Shown: positions 16,926 through 25,903 of the stretch, in pieces
Numbering within the stretch: position 1 is the first letter of the stretch
How the letters are laid out: each line of letters starts with the position of its first letter
DNA from: Desulfatirhabdium sp964549995
GTDB taxonomy: Bacteria; Desulfobacterota; Desulfobacteria; Desulfobacterales; Desulfatirhabdiaceae
Reading direction: 5' to 3'
DNA: 45,950 bases
Assembly: GCA_964549995.1 (NCBI GenBank)
Contig: CAZJXF010000014.1
Location: forward strand, 1-45,950
The notes under the pieces: model-generated
The model's database searches: none
The model's input: only the letters and a program-made list of their open reading frames with translations
Told to the model about the DNA's origin: nothing
Program-made: the position numbers and the translations under genes

Positions 16926-17555
16926 TCAACTGCGGATTCCCCGACTGAAAAGCTCGAAGGCGATTTCAAGGGTTGGCTTGAGCGAGTCTTCCTTGCGATG
17001 AATGTGACGTTGGCTTTCCTTCCAGAGGATCAACCCTGAAAAAATGCCCCACAGCACATCCGCCAGAGCGTTCGGATGCCGGGATACAAACACCCCCTTT
17101 CTGATGCCGTCTTCGAAAATCGAAGCCATGACGTGGAATGATGACTGGGAAAGCGTCCGGATTTCGTCTTTGAGCTCCGGCGTGAGATTCTTGACGATGT
17201 CGTTCGATTGGAGTTGAAACATGTTGATCACGATGACCGGATCGAACTCGTATACATCGAGCATGGCTTCCTTGAGCGCCTCGATGTAGCGGTCGGGCTC
17301 GATGTCCTTCTGATTGGTGATATGCTTCAGGCGGATATTCAGATATTGCAGAATACGGACGGAGAGGGATGCATACAGCTCATCCTTGCTCTTGAAATAC
17401 AGATAGATTGTTCCCGGGCTGAGTTCGGCTTCCTTGGCGATGTCTTCCATCGTCGATTTGGTGTATCCCCTGGTAGAGAACACCCGTCTGGCAGCAATGA
17501 GGATTTGCTGTCTTCGCCGCTCCCGTTCCCGTTCCTTCCTCTCTGTGATTCCCAT
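16926..17555 (-). CDS. TetR/AcrR-family transcriptional regulator
   Basis: The 209-residue protein has a basic N-terminus and a TetR helix-turn-helix: ILIAARRVFSTRGYTKSTME then DIAKEAELSPGTIYLYFKSK (about 18-57). The variable C-terminal ligand domain suggests control by a small metabolite, perhaps an acyl-CoA given the downstream acs gene (inference). A promoter (17588-17616) and a perfect palindrome (17562-17576) lie directly in front of it, consistent with self-repression. It precedes acs by 88 bp on the same strand. Confidence 0.9.
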   Translation of the reverse strand: MGITERKERERERRRQQILIAARRVFSTRGYTKSTMEDIAKEAELSPGTIYLYFKSKDELYASLSVRILQYLNIRLKHITNQKDIEPDRYIEALKEAMLDVYEFDPVIVINMFQLQSNDIVKNLTPELKDEIRTLSQSSFHVMASIFEDGIRKGVFVSRHPNALADVLWGIFSGLILWKESQRHIHRKEDSLKPTLEIAFELFSRGIRS

Positions 17556-17561
17556 AATATT

Positions 17562-17576
17562 CTAAATGCGATTTAG
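17562..17576. promoter_or_regulatory. Palindromic operator candidate in front of the tetR gene
   Basis: CTAAATGCGATTTAG is a perfect 6-3-6 palindrome ending seven bases before the ATG and just downstream of the predicted transcription start, an ideal place for autorepression by the TetR protein. A second dyad (TAGCT-N7-AGCTA, 17629-17645) followed by ATTTAG sits upstream of the -35. Confidence 0.6.
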
Positions 17577-17587
17577 TTTTTAGGGAT

Positions 17588-17616
17588 TCTTAAACTCAAT
17601 TCCGATAGCTTGTCAA
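17588..17616 (-). promoter_or_regulatory. Sigma-70 promoter of the tetR gene
   Basis: On the minus strand a perfect TTGACA (17611-17616) is followed after exactly 17 bases by TTAAGA (17588-17593). Transcription would start near 17581, placing the palindrome at 17562-17576 in the leader. Confidence 0.65.
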
Positions 17617-17654
17617 GAAAATTCTGTTTAGCTGTTATATAGCTATTTAGATTT

Positions 17655-17777
17655 AGGAAAGAGTATCAGGAGTAAGGGAGAGAGTGGAGAGTGTGGGGAG
17701 AGAGAGTGGAGAGTGGAGAGAAGTGAGAAAAGAGGAGAGAAAAAGGGAAAAGGGAAGGGGAAAAGGGGTAGATGGGG
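17655..17777. repeat. Polypurine tract and GGGAAAAGGGG repeat
   Basis: About 100 bases are almost purely A and G (GGAGAG, GAGTGGAGAG and GGGAAAAGGG units), ending in a variant of the 20-mer found at 635-654 and 25736-25755. Such tracts can form triplex DNA. The remaining spacer 17778-18034 before livF holds no gene that I can support; it ends in a pyrimidine-rich run. Confidence 0.55.
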
Positions 17778-18034
17778 TCTGTTTGGATGGGAGGTGCTTG
17801 GTGTATATGCCCCCGGCCCGTCGATCCTGCGAAAGTCGCCTCCGTAGGGGTGGGTTTTTCCAAGGGGGGGCTGCGAGAGAAGAGCGGGTTATACACCTGG
17901 AGGTTTTATGAGGTTGGAAGTCTGAATCGGAAAGCGAAAGATGTCGTAGCAGGGACAGGCGATCGCAGGTTTTGGAATCCGTAACCATCCAACGGATTCC
18001 ATCCACCCTTGTTCCCTTTTCTCTTTTTCCTTTT

Positions 18035-18745
18035 TCAAAACCCCAGGTACGCCTCCCGGATTTTCGGATCGGATTCCAATTCCTGTCCGGTGCCGTGTCC
18101 GACGATCCGGCCGTTTTCCATGATGTAGCATTCATCCGCGATTTTCAGGGTATGGTGGACATTTTGTTCCACCAGAAAGATCGTCAGTCCCATACTGTGC
18201 AGTTCCTGAACGATCCGGAAGATTTCCATCACGAGAATCGGTGCCAGGCCGATGCTGGGCTCATCGAACATGATGAGCTTCGGCTCCTGCATCAGGGCGC
18301 GACCGATGGCGAGCATCTGCTGCTCTCCGCCGGATAAGGTCTCCGCCGTCTGTTTGCATCGTTCGGCAAGTCGGGGAAAGATGTCGTAGACCCGCTTCAG
18401 GTTCTTCGAACGATTGGCTCGGGTCCGTTTGAGGTAGGAGCCGACCAGGAGGTTGTCCTCCACACTCATCTTTGGAAAGAGCTGTCTGCCTTCCGGAACG
18501 AGGGTGATGCCGAGCGTTGCGATTTCATGGACAGGCATGCCGGAAATCGGCTTCTGATCGTACAGAATGCTGCCGGAAGCGATCGGGTTGATGCCGCAGA
18601 TCGTTTTCATGGTGGTCGTCTTGCCTGCCCCGTTGGCGCCGATCAGACCGACGATTTTCCCGGCCTCCACCGACAGCGATACGTTCCAAAGTGCCTGCAC
18701 ATCCCCATAGAAGACCGAAAGGTCCGTTATTTCCAACATCTTCAT
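18035..18745 (-). CDS. livF: Branched-chain amino acid ABC transporter ATPase LivF
   Basis: The 236-residue ATPase has Walker A GANGAGKTTT, signature LSGGEQQ, Walker B KLIMFDEPS and the H-loop in FLVEQNVHH. EGRQLFPKMSVEDNL is the typical LivF Q-loop region. It powers import of hydrophobic or related amino acids with LivG, LivM, LivH and LivK. Its ATG overlaps the livG stop by 4 bp. Last gene of the liv run. Confidence 0.93.
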   Translation of the reverse strand: MKMLEITDLSVFYGDVQALWNVSLSVEAGKIVGLIGANGAGKTTTMKTICGINPIASGSILYDQKPISGMPVHEIATLGITLVPEGRQLFPKMSVEDNLLVGSYLKRTRANRSKNLKRVYDIFPRLAERCKQTAETLSGGEQQMLAIGRALMQEPKLIMFDEPSIGLAPILVMEIFRIVQELHSMGLTIFLVEQNVHHTLKIADECYIMENGRIVGHGTGQELESDPKIREAYLGF

Positions 18746-19467
18746 CGCAGCTCACCTCCCAGATAGGCTTCCACCACAGCAGGGTCTTTCGCGACATCCT
18801 CGGGTTTCCCCTGGGCGATTTTCTGCCCGAAATTGAGGACGACCACCTCATCGCTGATGTTCATGATGACCCGCATGATGTGCTCGACAATGAGGATGGT
18901 GATTCCCTGATCCCGAAGCTTGAGAATCAGGCCGATGGTTTGATCGGCTTCCGTCGGATTGAGCCCTGCCACGACCTCGTCGAGCAACAGGAGGGTGGGT
19001 TCGAGGGCCAGGGCTTTTCCGACCTCGAGCCTCTTGCGGCCCGCGAGCGTCAGTCCGGATGCAGGCAGGTGCGCCCGGTCCGCAAGCCCGGTGCGCTCGA
19101 GTACCTGCCAAGCCTGGGTTTCGGCTTCCTTTTTCTTGGGATAACGGCACAGGGATGCGATCACGACATTCTCGAGAACCGTCAGTCCCGCGAAAGGTTT
19201 TACGATCTGAAAGGTTCTGCCGATGCCGATATGCGCCAGCCGATAGGGCGGCCATCCGCTGATGTCTTTTCCCTCGAATCGGATGCTGCCCTTCGTCGGC
19301 TTGTAGTAGCCGCTGATGACGTTGAACAGGGTGGTTTTTCCGGCGCCGTTCGGGCCGATCAGTCCGACGATGCTTCCCATGGCCATCTCGAAGGAAACAT
19401 CCTGAACGGCGTGCAGCCCTCCAAAGGTTTTGGTCACATTCTCCACCCGAAGAATCGGATCAGCCAT
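18742..19467 (-). CDS. livG: Branched-chain amino acid ABC transporter ATPase LivG
   Basis: The 241-residue ATPase has Walker A GPNGAGKTT, the LivG-type GRTFQIVKPFAGLTVLENV segment, signature LTLAGRKRLEVG, Walker B LLLLDEVVAGLNP and the H-loop IVEHIM. The start at 19467 is chosen because AAGGAGGTGG precedes it; the longer frame to 19602 lies inside livM. It overlaps livM by 8 bp and livF by 4 bp, so all are translationally linked. Confidence 0.93.
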   Translation of the reverse strand: MADPILRVENVTKTFGGLHAVQDVSFEMAMGSIVGLIGPNGAGKTTLFNVISGYYKPTKGSIRFEGKDISGWPPYRLAHIGIGRTFQIVKPFAGLTVLENVVIASLCRYPKKKEAETQAWQVLERTGLADRAHLPASGLTLAGRKRLEVGKALALEPTLLLLDEVVAGLNPTEADQTIGLILKLRDQGITILIVEHIMRVIMNISDEVVVLNFGQKIAQGKPEDVAKDPAVVEAYLGGELR

Positions 19468-20470
19468 GCGCCACCTCCTTCTGTTCTTTCTCCTGAGGGC
19501 CTTCTTCATGTGTGCTCGTGGCCAGTCCTTTTCGAATCGCCGTCTTTCCGGAAGTTCTTCCGGTGAGGGTTCCGTAGAGCCCGTTCGGCAGAAAGACGAC
19601 ACTCATGGCGATCAGAACGCCGAGGATGATGAGGTAGAGCACTTGGTAATCCGAGAGATAGGCCCAGAACAGGGTTTTGAAGAAGTAGATGATGATGGCT
19701 CCCACAATGGGTCCGATCAGGGTTCCGAGACCACCGAAGACCGCCATGACCACTGCCTGATCGGTGACGAGGTCCCCCAGGACGGAAGCCGGATCGATGT
19801 AGGTGATCCAGTAGGCGTATATCCCGCCGATCAGTCCGGCGGGAACGGTCGACAGCAGATAGGCCTGCATCTTGATGACGGTCGGATGGATGCCGAGGCT
19901 CATCGCACCGGCTTCGTCTTCCCGGATGGCCTTGACCTTGAGACCGAAGGGGGCTTGTTCCAGCAGGAACCACATCAGGGCGAAGGTGCCGGCAACCAGG
20001 ATCAGCATGACATAATAGAAGAACTGGGGGTGTAGATAGGGGGGCAGGCGCATGCCGTCCGGTCCGCCCGTGATGTCGAGAACCAGGGCCAATTGCTGCA
20101 GTGCCCGGGCCATGGCCCAGGTGGCAATGGCGAAATAAGCGCCCTTCAGCCGCAGGGTGGGAATTCCGCTGACGAGCGCCAGAAGTGCCGCCGCAAGACC
20201 ACCCGCAGGCATGGCCAGCAGGAAGGGAACTCCGGCGAACTTGATCAAAAAGGCCGTAATGTAGGCCCCAGCGCCGAAGAAGGCTCCGTGTCCGAAATTG
20301 AGGTATCCCGTATATCCAGCCAGTACGTCCCAGGAGATGGCCAGTCCGATCCACATGATCGATTCGGTCAGCACCCGCAGAAAGAACGTATCGTGAACGA
20401 CCAGGGGTAGAACGGCAAGAAGGAGGGCTGCAGCCCCCATAACGATGGGTTTCCGATGGGTGCTCGTCAT
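19460..20470 (-). CDS. livM: Branched-chain amino acid ABC transporter permease LivM
   Basis: The 336-residue permease has many hydrophobic helices and the LivM core: NFGHGAFFGAGAYITAFLI and the cytoplasmic coupling segment KVKAIREDEAGAMSLGIHPT. With LivH it forms the membrane pore. GGAAGGGGGG lies upstream of the ATG. Overlaps livG and follows livH by 6 bp. Confidence 0.92.
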   Translation of the reverse strand: MTSTHRKPIVMGAAALLLAVLPLVVHDTFFLRVLTESIMWIGLAISWDVLAGYTGYLNFGHGAFFGAGAYITAFLIKFAGVPFLLAMPAGGLAAALLALVSGIPTLRLKGAYFAIATWAMARALQQLALVLDITGGPDGMRLPPYLHPQFFYYVMLILVAGTFALMWFLLEQAPFGLKVKAIREDEAGAMSLGIHPTVIKMQAYLLSTVPAGLIGGIYAYWITYIDPASVLGDLVTDQAVVMAVFGGLGTLIGPIVGAIIIYFFKTLFWAYLSDYQVLYLIILGVLIAMSVVFLPNGLYGTLTGRTSGKTAIRKGLATSTHEEGPQEKEQKEVAHG

Positions 20471-20476
20471 GATGGC

Positions 20477-21361
20477 TTAGACCCCCCTTCCAAATAGACC
20501 TCGGGGCGAGATCAGGAGGATGGTGAACAGAATGATGAAGACGGCGAGCAGGGTATAGCTCGGGTTGAAATAGATCATGAAGAAGGATTGGACCAACCCC
20601 AGCAGAAACGCCGCCCAGGGGACACCGGCCAGATAGCCCATTCCGGCGAGCACCACGACGAAAAAGGCCATGACGGTGTATTCACCGCCCATCTGTGCGG
20701 TGATGGAAAAAATGCAGCCGATCAATACACCGGTCATGGCGCTGATGCCGACGTATATTCCATATACATAGGAACTGATCCGTTTGGCGTCGATGCCCAT
20801 CAGACCTGCAGCTTCCCGGTGCTGCGCCAGGGCCCGAACCGCCCGACCGAAATCCGTCGATTTGAGGATGTATTGCAGGATGACGGTAATGAGGATCGCA
20901 TAAAAAAGCCCTGCGAAACGGATGTGTGGAATGGTGAGAAAGAAATTGCCGCTTTCGATAAAGAACGAATTTTTGGCCAGGGCCGCCGGGATGGAATGGG
21001 AGTAAAACCCGAAGACGGTGAGGCCGGAGCCCCGGAAGACGAGCGCCAGGCCGAAGGTGAAGACCAGCCCCATCAGAACCGGATTGCCTTTCTTCCCGCT
21101 GATGACCCGGTGAATCAGGGGCTGGATGAGGTAGCCGACGGCGCCGAACACGATGAACACGACCGGCAGCAGCAGCATCGGATCGATGTGCGACCAGAGA
21201 TTCAGATAATAGCCGGTAAAGGCGCCTAACATGATCCACTCGCCGACTGCAAAGTCAATGATGTGCATCACGCCGTAAGCGAGGGAAAATCCGATCGCGA
21301 TGGTGATGTAAATCCCGCCGATCAAAATCCCGTCGACAATGGCCTGGGGCAGTAGTTCCAT
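20477..21361 (-). CDS. livH: Branched-chain amino acid ABC transporter permease LivH
   Basis: The 294-residue permease has the LivH start (QAIVDGILIGGIYITIAIGF) and the coupling motif RAVRALAQHREAAGLMGID. GGGAGATC precedes the ATG. It is separated from livK by 318 bp of repeats, longer than usual inside a liv operon, so coordinated expression with livK may need read-through or a separate promoter. Confidence 0.92.
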   Translation of the reverse strand: MELLPQAIVDGILIGGIYITIAIGFSLAYGVMHIIDFAVGEWIMLGAFTGYYLNLWSHIDPMLLLPVVFIVFGAVGYLIQPLIHRVISGKKGNPVLMGLVFTFGLALVFRGSGLTVFGFYSHSIPAALAKNSFFIESGNFFLTIPHIRFAGLFYAILITVILQYILKSTDFGRAVRALAQHREAAGLMGIDAKRISSYVYGIYVGISAMTGVLIGCIFSITAQMGGEYTVMAFFVVVLAGMGYLAGVPWAAFLLGLVQSFFMIYFNPSYTLLAVFIILFTILLISPRGLFGRGV

Positions 21362-21384
21362 AGGGATCTCCCACGAGAGACGAA

Positions 21385-21447
21385 TGTCAGGAGTTAGGGG
21401 TTAGAAGTCAGGAGTCAGGAGCCAGGAGTCAGAAGTCAGAAGTCAGA
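21385..21447. repeat. Tandem heptamer repeat AGTCAGR
   Basis: At least six head-to-tail copies of AGTCAGG/AGTCAGA, some degenerate, lie between livK and livH. The same unit (complement TTCTGAC) recurs at 35646-35679, and two copies are at the 3' end of znuC (36546-36558). No spacers, so not a CRISPR. Confidence 0.75.
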
Positions 21448-21492
21448 ATGAAAGCGGAAGAACCCTGCTTTTCCAGGCTCGCCCCCATGCAG

Positions 21493-21539
21493 CTCACGAA
21501 AAAGGCGTATCTCCTCCCATGCGACTCGGATGAGACTTG
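21493..21539. repeat. Single arm of the fold-back repeat family
   Basis: The inverted left arm (CTCACGAAAAAGGCGTATCT then CCTCCCATGCGACTCGGATG and AGACTTG) is the complement of 25358-25402. The terminal GACTTTTTGCGAG end is missing. The rest of 21540-21679 shows no gene. Confidence 0.7.
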
Positions 21540-21679
21540 AAAAGAAAAAGGAAACAGGGAGAAGCGGAAATGGGCCTTTTCCCTGTTCATGCTACCGGAA
21601 GGCGCCGCATCATGCCATCCATCGCATGTCGCGGCGCCCTATGGCACGTTTGCACTTCCGCACTTCCGCACCATATTTC

Positions 21680-22927
21680 CTATTTTCGTTCATGCCAAGG
21701 CTTCATGGGATATTGAATCTTGACCTGGGCTTCCTTTTCGGGGCCGACAATCGCAATCTTTCCGTCCTGAACCTGGATGGTCAGCGGCGTCAACCCGATG
21801 TTCGCATGGTAGAACTGCCCTTCGTTGGCGAAGTCGATGGTTCCGTAGAAGGTTTCCACCTGGATGTCTTCGAGGATTTTAACGAGGCTTTCACGTGCGG
21901 CTTCGCTGAGCGGCGGTGCGGCACCGGCCTTCATGAGGGCTACCTGAAAGGCGATCCCGGCCGCCGAAGATCCTGCCTGGGTGTAGTCGGCAGGCACGCC
22001 GTAGGCTTTCAAGGCTGCATCGGCATAGGATTTCGCATTCGGCCAGAGCACTTCTCCCTTGGTATGCACCGATTCCGTCCATACCGAAGCGCCGAGCACC
22101 TGTTCCGCATCTTTTTTCAGGGATTCGAAGAAGGCGGGCTCCGTAACGCCGTAATGCATCAGCAGCGCCTTCGGCGTGAAATTGATCTGCCGTAAACCCT
22201 TGACCAAGTTGATCAGCTCCTCGTCATGACCGCCGAATGCAATGAGATCAGGCTGCATGGCCTTTGCGGAAGACAGGAAGGGAATCAAGTCCTGCCCGGA
22301 GGGGACGATGTTGAACTTCATGACCTTGATGCCGGCTTTGGTGGCTGCATCCTGGAAAGCCTCGGCCGTTGCCTTCGAAAAAGCATCGTTCGATCCGAGA
22401 ATGATGGCGGATTTGGGAGCCGGATTCAGTTTGGCAAGGGTCTGAATCGGGGTGGAGCCGGTGTAGTTGACGGGCGGGATGGTGCCGAAGGTGTAGCGGA
22501 ATTTTTCTCTCCAGATGAGCGGGGATTCGGCGGAGCCGGTGATCATGGGGATTTTGTATTTTTCGAGAACAGGCGCTACAGCCAAGGTGACTCCCGATGA
22601 ATAGGGTCCCAACACCACGTCGACCTTTTCCTGGGTAGCGAGCCGTTCCGCTGCGGAGGCTCCTTGGGACGGTTCAGACTGGGCATCGCCGTAGAAAAGT
22701 TTTACGGGATATTTTTTCCCTTTGATATCGATGCCGCCTGCCTTGTTTACTTCATCCGCCCACAGATCGTAGCCTCGCTTGGTGACGTTTCCGCCTGTGG
22801 CCAGGCTTCCGGAAAGGGATGTGATGACACCGATCTTGAAGTAATCCCGTGCATCTTCCGCATGGGATCCCGCCGTCATGCCGAGAACCAGACACAATGC
22901 GATTCCGAGGAGCACCGCTTTTTTCAT
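21680..22927 (-). CDS. livK: ABC transporter amino-acid-binding protein LivK/LivJ family
   Basis: This 415-residue periplasmic protein has a signal peptide (MKKAVLLGIALCLVLGMTAG, cut near SHA) and a two-lobed type I binding fold: FKIGVITSLSGSLATGGN at the start and VVLGPYSSGVTLAVAPVLEK in the hinge region. The start at 22927 is supported by AAAGGAAGG. It binds the substrate for LivHMGF. A well-matched sigma-54 promoter lies 69 bp upstream, and the sigma-54 activator gene follows further upstream, so the ligand is probably tied to the gabT/AOR pathway rather than general leucine uptake (inference). Confidence 0.9.
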   Translation of the reverse strand: MKKAVLLGIALCLVLGMTAGSHAEDARDYFKIGVITSLSGSLATGGNVTKRGYDLWADEVNKAGGIDIKGKKYPVKLFYGDAQSEPSQGASAAERLATQEKVDVVLGPYSSGVTLAVAPVLEKYKIPMITGSAESPLIWREKFRYTFGTIPPVNYTGSTPIQTLAKLNPAPKSAIILGSNDAFSKATAEAFQDAATKAGIKVMKFNIVPSGQDLIPFLSSAKAMQPDLIAFGGHDEELINLVKGLRQINFTPKALLMHYGVTEPAFFESLKKDAEQVLGASVWTESVHTKGEVLWPNAKSYADAALKAYGVPADYTQAGSSAAGIAFQVALMKAGAAPPLSEAARESLVKILEDIQVETFYGTIDFANEGQFYHANIGLTPLTIQVQDGKIAIVGPEKEAQVKIQYPMKPWHERK

Positions 22928-22995
22928 GAGACCTTCCTTTCTATAGAGGGGTGATGGGGGATCGAACGCCTGAGCGTCGCGTGAATGACTGAACA

Positions 22996-23010
22996 GCAAT
23001 TGGTGTGCCA
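22996..23010 (-). promoter_or_regulatory. Sigma-54 promoter of livK
   Basis: On the minus strand TGGCACACCAATTGC matches the consensus TGGCAC-N5-TTGC at every fixed position and with exact spacing. Transcription would start near 22984, giving a leader of about 57 bases before the livK ATG. The spacer 23011-23110 holds no other clear signal. Confidence 0.8.
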
Positions 23011-23110
23011 GAGGAGTTGTCGTCAATTCGCATGACGGCGGCTGGTACCCCCCCAGTTAGTCGGCAGAGGGCAGTGGGCAGTCGCTACCTCCTCTGTAAA
23101 TGGAAATAGG

Positions 23111-23420
23111 ATAGACTCGCAAAAAGTCGTCACTTACCGATTTTCTTCCAATGCCGGGCTTCCAGCAGGAGAGCGGGTGGTGTTTTGCGAAGCAGCGGAA
23201 ACGTGTTTGAAGCAGCCGGAGATCGTTGGATCGGGCGGACGCGCTTCATCCATTTTCGGCTGAAAAACAGTAGGTTGCCTTTCAGAAAACCTTCGTTTCC
23301 ATCTTGGCCATCCGCCCGATCCTACGAGATCGGGCTGCTGAGTTTTTCCGCTGCGCAAGCAAAATGCACCCGCTCTCCTGCGGGTTAGACAAGAGCATCG
23401 GGCTTTTTGCGAGTCCATCA
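23111..23420. repeat. Fold-back repeat element, about 310 bp
   Basis: The ends are ATAGACTCGCAAAAAGTCG (23111-23129) and GCTTTTTGCGAGTCCATCA (23402-23420), inverted repeats of the family. Inside is a perfect 8-bp hairpin (GCCCGATC at 23314-23321, GATCGGGC at 23328-23335). A GCCGGAGATCGTTGGATCGG segment matches, in inverse orientation, part of the copy at 25338-25652. It lies between the proposed activator site (23485-23500) and the livK promoter. Confidence 0.75.
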
Positions 23421-23484
23421 AAATATGATCATTGTCTGCGGCCATCGTTGGCGTGACAGTCCATACTGCCCACTAACAGGGGAC

Positions 23485-23500
23485 TATGCATTTGTGCATA
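23485..23500. promoter_or_regulatory. Candidate sigma-54 activator site (livK side)
   Basis: TATGCATTTGTGCATA is a perfect 6-4-6 dyad. Almost the same sequence (TATGCA-N4-TGCATG) is found at 25669-25684, upstream of the gabT sigma-54 promoter. It is just beyond the stop of the activator gene and about 475 bp from the livK promoter; without the 310-bp element the distance would be about 165 bp. Confidence 0.55.
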
Positions 23501-23523
23501 TCTGTTCCGAAAAAGCCTCCGGC

Positions 23524-25308
<1,785 letters not shown>

Positions 25309-25337
25309 GGCTTTTTCCTCGATGAAATCGTTATAGC

Positions 25338-25652
25338 TGATGGCCTCGCAAAAAGTCCACAAGTCTCATCCGAGTCGCATGGGAGGAGACACGCCTTTTT
25401 CGTTGCATCGGATAAACTCAGCCGCCCGAGCTCGTAAGGGTCGGGCATGTGGCCAGACTTCAACGATAAGTGATTGGAAAGCAATATCTTGTTATTCAAA
25501 CAGATATGGCTTGGTAGCGCATGCCCGACCCAACGATCTCCGGCGGCTTCAAACAAGTATCCGATGCAACATCAAAAGGCGTATCTCCCCCCATGCTCAG
25601 GCAAGGAAATCCCCCAAAATCGGGGGTAGAGCGACTTTTTGCGAGTCCATCA
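25338..25652. repeat. Complete fold-back repeat element, 315 bp
   Basis: This is the fullest copy. The ends are TGATGGCCTCGCAAAAAGTC and GACTTTTTGCGAGTCCATCA (19 of 20 positions paired). The arms continue as imperfect inverted repeats for roughly 100 bp, including the perfect pair GTTGCATCGGATA / TATCCGATGCAAC. Nearer the centre is another pair, GGGTCGGGCATG / CATGCCCGACCC. No coding capacity. It begins 30 bp upstream of the activator gene's ATG, between that gene and gabT. Confidence 0.85.
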
Positions 25653-25668
25653 TAGCTGTTTCGTCCAT

Positions 25669-25684
25669 TATGCATGTCTGCATG
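25669..25684. promoter_or_regulatory. Candidate sigma-54 activator site (gabT side)
   Basis: TATGCATGTCTGCATG matches the dyad at 23485-23500 in 11 of 12 arm positions and lies about 130 bp upstream of the gabT -24 element, the usual range for an activator site. It is followed by two tandem copies of AGGGGACATAAC (25694-25717). TAACAGGGGAC also occurs next to the livK-side dyad, so both may belong to one larger conserved block. Confidence 0.55.
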
Positions 25685-25763
25685 AAGAATGCAAGGGGAC
25701 ATAACAGGGGACATAACGGGGAAGGGGAAAGGAAAGGGAAAAGGGGTGGATCGGGTCGATTTG

Positions 25764-25792
25764 GTAGGGGCGACCCGCCGGGTCGCCCCTAC
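25764..25792. repeat. GTAGGGGCGACCC palindrome
   Basis: A perfect 13-bp inverted repeat with a 3-base loop (GTAGGGGCGACCC, then its complement), of the family seen at 12940-12983 and 14175-14257. It lies just upstream of the gabT sigma-54 promoter and just after the 20-mer at 25736-25755. It might impede read-through or affect looping. Confidence 0.7.
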
Positions 25793-25812
25793 ATGGCCGG
25801 GCGTAAACCTGA

Positions 25813-25827
25813 TGGAACGATCTTTGC
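25813..25827 (+). promoter_or_regulatory. Sigma-54 promoter of gabT
   Basis: TGGAACGATCTTTGC fits TGGCACG-N4-TTGC with one change and exact GG-to-GC spacing. Transcription would start near 25839, about 65 bases before the gabT ATG. Confidence 0.7.
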
Positions 25828-25903
25828 GAATCCATTCACCGATTCCCGAACCTCCTTTCCCGGAGATTCTCTTTACCGATCATCCAACCATCAGGAGAAA
25901 CCC

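Noticed and set aside
21385..21447. Short CRISPR array
   Set aside because: Units are 7 bases, head to tail, with no unique spacers.
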